From: Campylorhamphus procurvoides
Lineage: Eukaryota; Chordata; Aves; Passeriformes; Dendrocolaptidae
Direction: 5' to 3'
NCBI GenBank assembly: GCA_013396655.1
Contig: WBMV01000085.1
Location: 806,001-870,000 of the forward strand
Length of the DNA: 64,000 nt
A program made the position numbers and the translations under genes. The notes under the pieces were generated by a model. The model searched no databases. It was not told where the DNA came from and saw only the letters and a program-made list of their open reading frames with translations. Positions 60,201-64,000 of the stretch are shown piece after piece (position 1 is the first letter of the stretch; every line of letters begins with the position of its first letter).

Positions 60201-63200
60201 AGTGATTAGGAATAAAGCTGATGACCTGGGAAACTGAAGATGAGAAAATATTGTTTAAGAAATTGCTCTGTTTCTGCATGAGGATCCAGAGTTATAACAA
60301 AATTTGTGAAGGTACCTGTTTAAGGACCTGCTTCATTTTTTCCAGGCATAATGCAATTCCTGTTGCAGGGCAGGAGAAACATCCAGTAACTATGGGGGTG
60401 GGAGCCCCACAAAGGTATTTGTGTGCTTTCTAAGGCAAGGTTACCAGCTATTGAAGTATTTCCTCCCTTGAAGAGGTCTGTTTCTTCCTTGATAGAGTCA
60501 TCTTCAAGGGATAAGTATATTATGACTTTAGTGGAATAGGACAATCAGAGTTGGCTCTAAACATGGGTTTGGGGAGAGGATGTTGGTTTAGCATGGTTTA
60601 ACTACAAATCAAGAAATTCCAGGGATATTTCCCTGGAGGACTTAGGGGAAAGAGAATACTACTGTGTGTACTAAGTAAGACAAAGACAAAGAGAAAACAA
60701 AAAGCCACAGCTTTCCAGGAAAGTAAGTGTACTGCAGTTGTACATTTGTGTTACTGTCTGCAAGTGCCATTTACATGTTCTTCTTCAAGTATAAGTAAAA
60801 GAACTAAATAGGAAATGTTTGCAATTTTCTTTGTTTTCACAAAGCAGTTCTTAACTTCCCAATAATTTTACTGAAATTATTAAAATTCATTATATTATGG
60901 GGAATTTTACTGCTCATTAGAATTCCAGCTTATTAAAATACACTAATGTATTTATTCTTTAAGAGTGCCTGACACTGTTAAAAAAAATGGATTCCCCATT
61001 TCTGTGTGTACTGAGCTTCTTTGGTGTTGTAGGTTCCTCAGTCAGGCTTCTCATAGAAGCTGAGAAGTGATAAAACAATCTGGCCACTCACATTTCTGAG
61101 GCAGATTTCTTATAAAGTCTTCCTCTTGTTCCCTCCAAGCCATACTTCTTTCTTTTTCCCTCCCAGATTTTGCCATGAGTCTAGCTGTACAGATACAGGA
61201 GTGTCCTAGTAACATGGAATTTTCATTCTTCCATTTTCTTCACAAATAAAATGTATTATGTATTTGATTTTTACAGATAATGTATTCTGAAACATAGCCT
61301 GTTTTCCCTCATTTTGGTATAAACTGCTAATTGAACACTAAATAATGATTATTTAGAAATGCCAAAAGTGATCAACATTTGCTTTCTCAGTAGTGGAGGA
61401 AAAAGTGTTGTTTTCCCATACTGCTGCCTTAAAGTGCATTTCACAAGGCATCTGCTTTGGAAGAAAAAATAATGAATACATGTAAAATTTGGAACAAGCC
61501 TTTGTAGCTTCTGCAGGCCTAGACACAGACTATAGTGTGTTATAAAAGGTGGAGCTTCCCAAGCGCTCTTCATCCCTCTTTGCTTTCCCCTCTTCCAGCC
61601 TTGGCAGGAGTACAGGGCTTTTGCCATGCCACATGCTGTCAGCTTTTTTGTGACAAATAATTCAGCAGAGGGTGCTATGCTGGTGGTTACCCTTGGGAAA
61701 TGGGCTCTGTCACCTTTGGACCCACTCCAGCTTCCTAGCTTCAAGCACTCATTTGGCTCCTGCTGTCAGTAAAGTCTCTGGCTGAAGGAATACTGAATGG
61801 TTAGGCTTGGGAAGGAGAGCTCTGAACAATAAAAGCATCCTTTATTTATGTAAGGGTAGGCCACTAACTTGGCTAGAAATCCTCTGAAATGGCTCCCTTC
61901 AGTAGTCATTAATATTTTGCCTCAAGCCTCACATACCCTTTTTCATATGGCATATACTAAGGGTGTCTGTTTGCAGAGCAAAGAGTTTTCTTAATGCTTT
62001 GCTTAAGCAAAGAGTCTTGAGAATCTCAGAGAGATCCCAGCAAGTCTCCTGTGACAGGACTTTCCCTTTTCAGTACCTGCAGGTGTAGAAGGCACCATGG
62101 CAACACTGACCTTTTCTTCAATGTGCCCATCTGCAGTTTTGATTCAGCTGGAAAAATAACTCCATGTGATGTTGTTCCATGCACGGGAAATTACCCTGGT
62201 GGTTAAGGAGAACTTTCTGCAAGTTCTTCCCCAAAAATGCAGGGTGAACCAGATGGTGGTAGGAATTTTGGAGGTTGTAGCAAGATAAGGGGACAGATTA
62301 AAGAAAATTATTGTATTTCAAAAATTCCACCTTTCATTACACTGCATGAATGTAGAATATGAATATTTCATTGGCAAAGCTAAACTAGTTTCCATAATTT
62401 GTTAACAACAAATACACTAATTCCATTAGTTGAGGACATTTTCAGATCCCAAGTTCATTATAATGAAAGTTTTCCCTGTATGTGGAGTCTCTTTCTCTCA
62501 ATTCAAACTGGAAAGACAAAGGATCATGAAATAGAAAAAGCATATTGCATTAAACAGAATTGTCATATCACAACTGTTATTATGAAAAGTGCTGTAAAAA
62601 CAATTAGTGATAAACAGCATGTCTTGAGAGGTTTGTAATCTGAATAAAAACAATAACAGCTGAGAGCAACATTATGCCTGGTTTTGCAAATATGAACCTG
62701 AAGCGCAGAGAAAGGTGATGCTGTGCCTGGTGGGACTCAGCAAGGTAGGAAACCAAATTCTTCAGAGCCCTGGTCCACTGTATGCCCTTGAAATAGTTGC
62801 ATATCATGCTTTACACAATGTGCAGTTAATCAAATTTGATGTGTGATGAAAACTAAATATTTTAAAGTACTTCCAGGCCGAAAACAGACATAAACATGAC
62901 TTACTTTTTTACATATTCCCATAGTCTTTTATTATGAAATTGTTGTTGCCTTTTTAAATCTGTGAAGCTTTGAGTATTCCCTTCCTGAACCAGAGTTCCT
63001 GCATAATTTTGATCCCTTTGCAGCTTTCTGAACTGTCTTAAGTTGTTGTGTAATCTTTCCTGCTGCTTTGTTCATTCATCTGAAGAACTGGAAGCTATTT
63101 GCTTTTCACCTCAGAGAATTTGGCGCATGAAGTGCAATTTAGGTTTTTAGTGAAGTATTTCTTACATTAAAGGAAGTGACTTATTGCTAATTCTTGCTGA

Positions 63201-64000
63201 TTATCAAATGAACAGGATTAAAATATGTCCTAGACATACAGAAGATCTAATGGTTGTTCATTTTGTTGGTTAAAGTTTGCCTCAGTCCAAAAGTCCCTTT
63301 TTCAGTCTCAATTGTATTTATCTGTTATCTGAATTTATCATGTGATGTGAGAAAAACTGCTCTGAGGAAATCAGGATGATGCAGGAAAACTTCTTCATTA
63401 TCTAGATTTTCCCTTCAGCCTACATGTTCAGCTGGGCAATTTTCCTACTTTTCTGAACTGGTTACTTGAACTGTGTATGTCATTTTGGAAAGCAGAGTTT
63501 ATGTTCTTTGATCCATACTTCCATTTTTTGGTACAATGAGCTGCTTGACTTGTTAATTCTGGAATAGCTTATATAGAAACAATTAATTCTTTGAGTAAAG
63601 AGAAGATGCACTGAAAGTCCTGAGTGTCAAAGAGCTCTGACCCCAATCCAGGATCCCATTGGTACCTACAGTGCCCATCCTGACTGCAGAAAATGAGAGC
63701 AGGCTGCATCAGCCCTTTCCCCCCATCAATCTTACTCAGGCACCATCTCAGCATTGGGCACAATATTGCTGAAAGATTTATTGATGGCAAAGAGTTCCTA
63801 GCCCTTTGAGTCAGAACTGGGAAGTCACTGTGCTGTAGATATAGCAAGATAAAAGATCTCTGACATGAATTGCCTTGCAATTACATCTTGGTTATAATTT
63901 CTAGTGAATTAGGTGCTTGTCTTTTTTTCACCAGAAAAGACCATTTTGTTGAATTCAGAAAAGTCGGTTTTGACAGATCTTTTTCAGCTTAAGGAAAATT
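54263..64000 (+). other. Intron 22, 5' part (at least 9.7 kb)
   Basis: No DIP2C exon, repeat family or RNA gene was recognised. About 57.24-58.9 kb is a very AT-rich, repeat-free stretch that may be conserved non-coding sequence. The longest open frame of the whole window (61349-61744, minus strand, 131 codons) lies here and has no recognisable family or low-stop context. Confidence 0.75.

Noticed and set aside
61349..61744. Longest open frame in the window (131 codons, minus strand)
   Set aside because: No recognisable domain, no splice or promoter context, and it lies in an intron where such frames arise by chance.
54263..64000. The next DIP2C exon (RLVERGSPHS block)
   Set aside because: Searched by eye on the + strand and not found; it must lie beyond the window.

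Overview
The window is a stretch of vertebrate nuclear DNA, almost certainly from a bird. It holds the middle of one large, multi-exon gene on the + strand, identified as DIP2C (disco-interacting protein 2 homolog C). The bird call rests on two CR1 LINE 3' ends in typical avian form (about 2.2 kb and 9.25 kb), an avian ERVL-type LTR fragment (about 47.9 kb), AT-rich introns, and introns of 0.1-9.7 kb, compact for this gene family. There is no CpG island, promoter, start codon, stop codon or poly(A) site of the gene here: the 5' exons lie upstream and the last exons downstream.

Twenty-two constitutive coding exons (2919 to 54262) were placed by joining conserved peptide blocks across GT/AG sites. 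All junction phases match, giving 2,726 coding nt, about 908 codons of a protein that is about 1,550 residues long in other vertebrates (roughly residues 430-1340, from family knowledge). Exons 1-12 (2.9-22.4 kb) encode most of the first adenylate-forming, FAAL-like domain. Exon 13 is the linker. Exons 14-22 (25.3-54.3 kb) encode the first part of the second such domain. Key positions of the first domain are degenerate: RTGLLGF replaces the usual RTGD, and PKTPLGGIH replaces PKT..GKI. This fits the view that DIP2 proteins are divergent members of the fatty acyl-AMP ligase superfamily.

The introns hold the most interesting signals. A 30-nt in-frame candidate microexon (52473-52502) follows a roughly 145-nt polypyrimidine tract and TGCTGC next to the acceptor. 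A second, 9-nt in-frame candidate microexon lies at 17945-17953, only 69 nt after exon 11. Exon 17 begins with GTGAGC directly after its acceptor, so splicing of exon 16 to exon 17 recreates GAG|GTGAGC, the hallmark of a recursive splice site.

The rest is intronic: two CR1 fragments, one ERVL LTR, small simple repeats, a possibly decayed viral or retroelement-like segment on the minus strand (39.3-44.1 kb, low confidence), and an N flanked by a 32-bp duplication that looks like an assembly flaw (42.25-42.35 kb). From 54.3 kb to the end is a single intron of at least 9.7 kb; the next DIP2C exon was not found in it.
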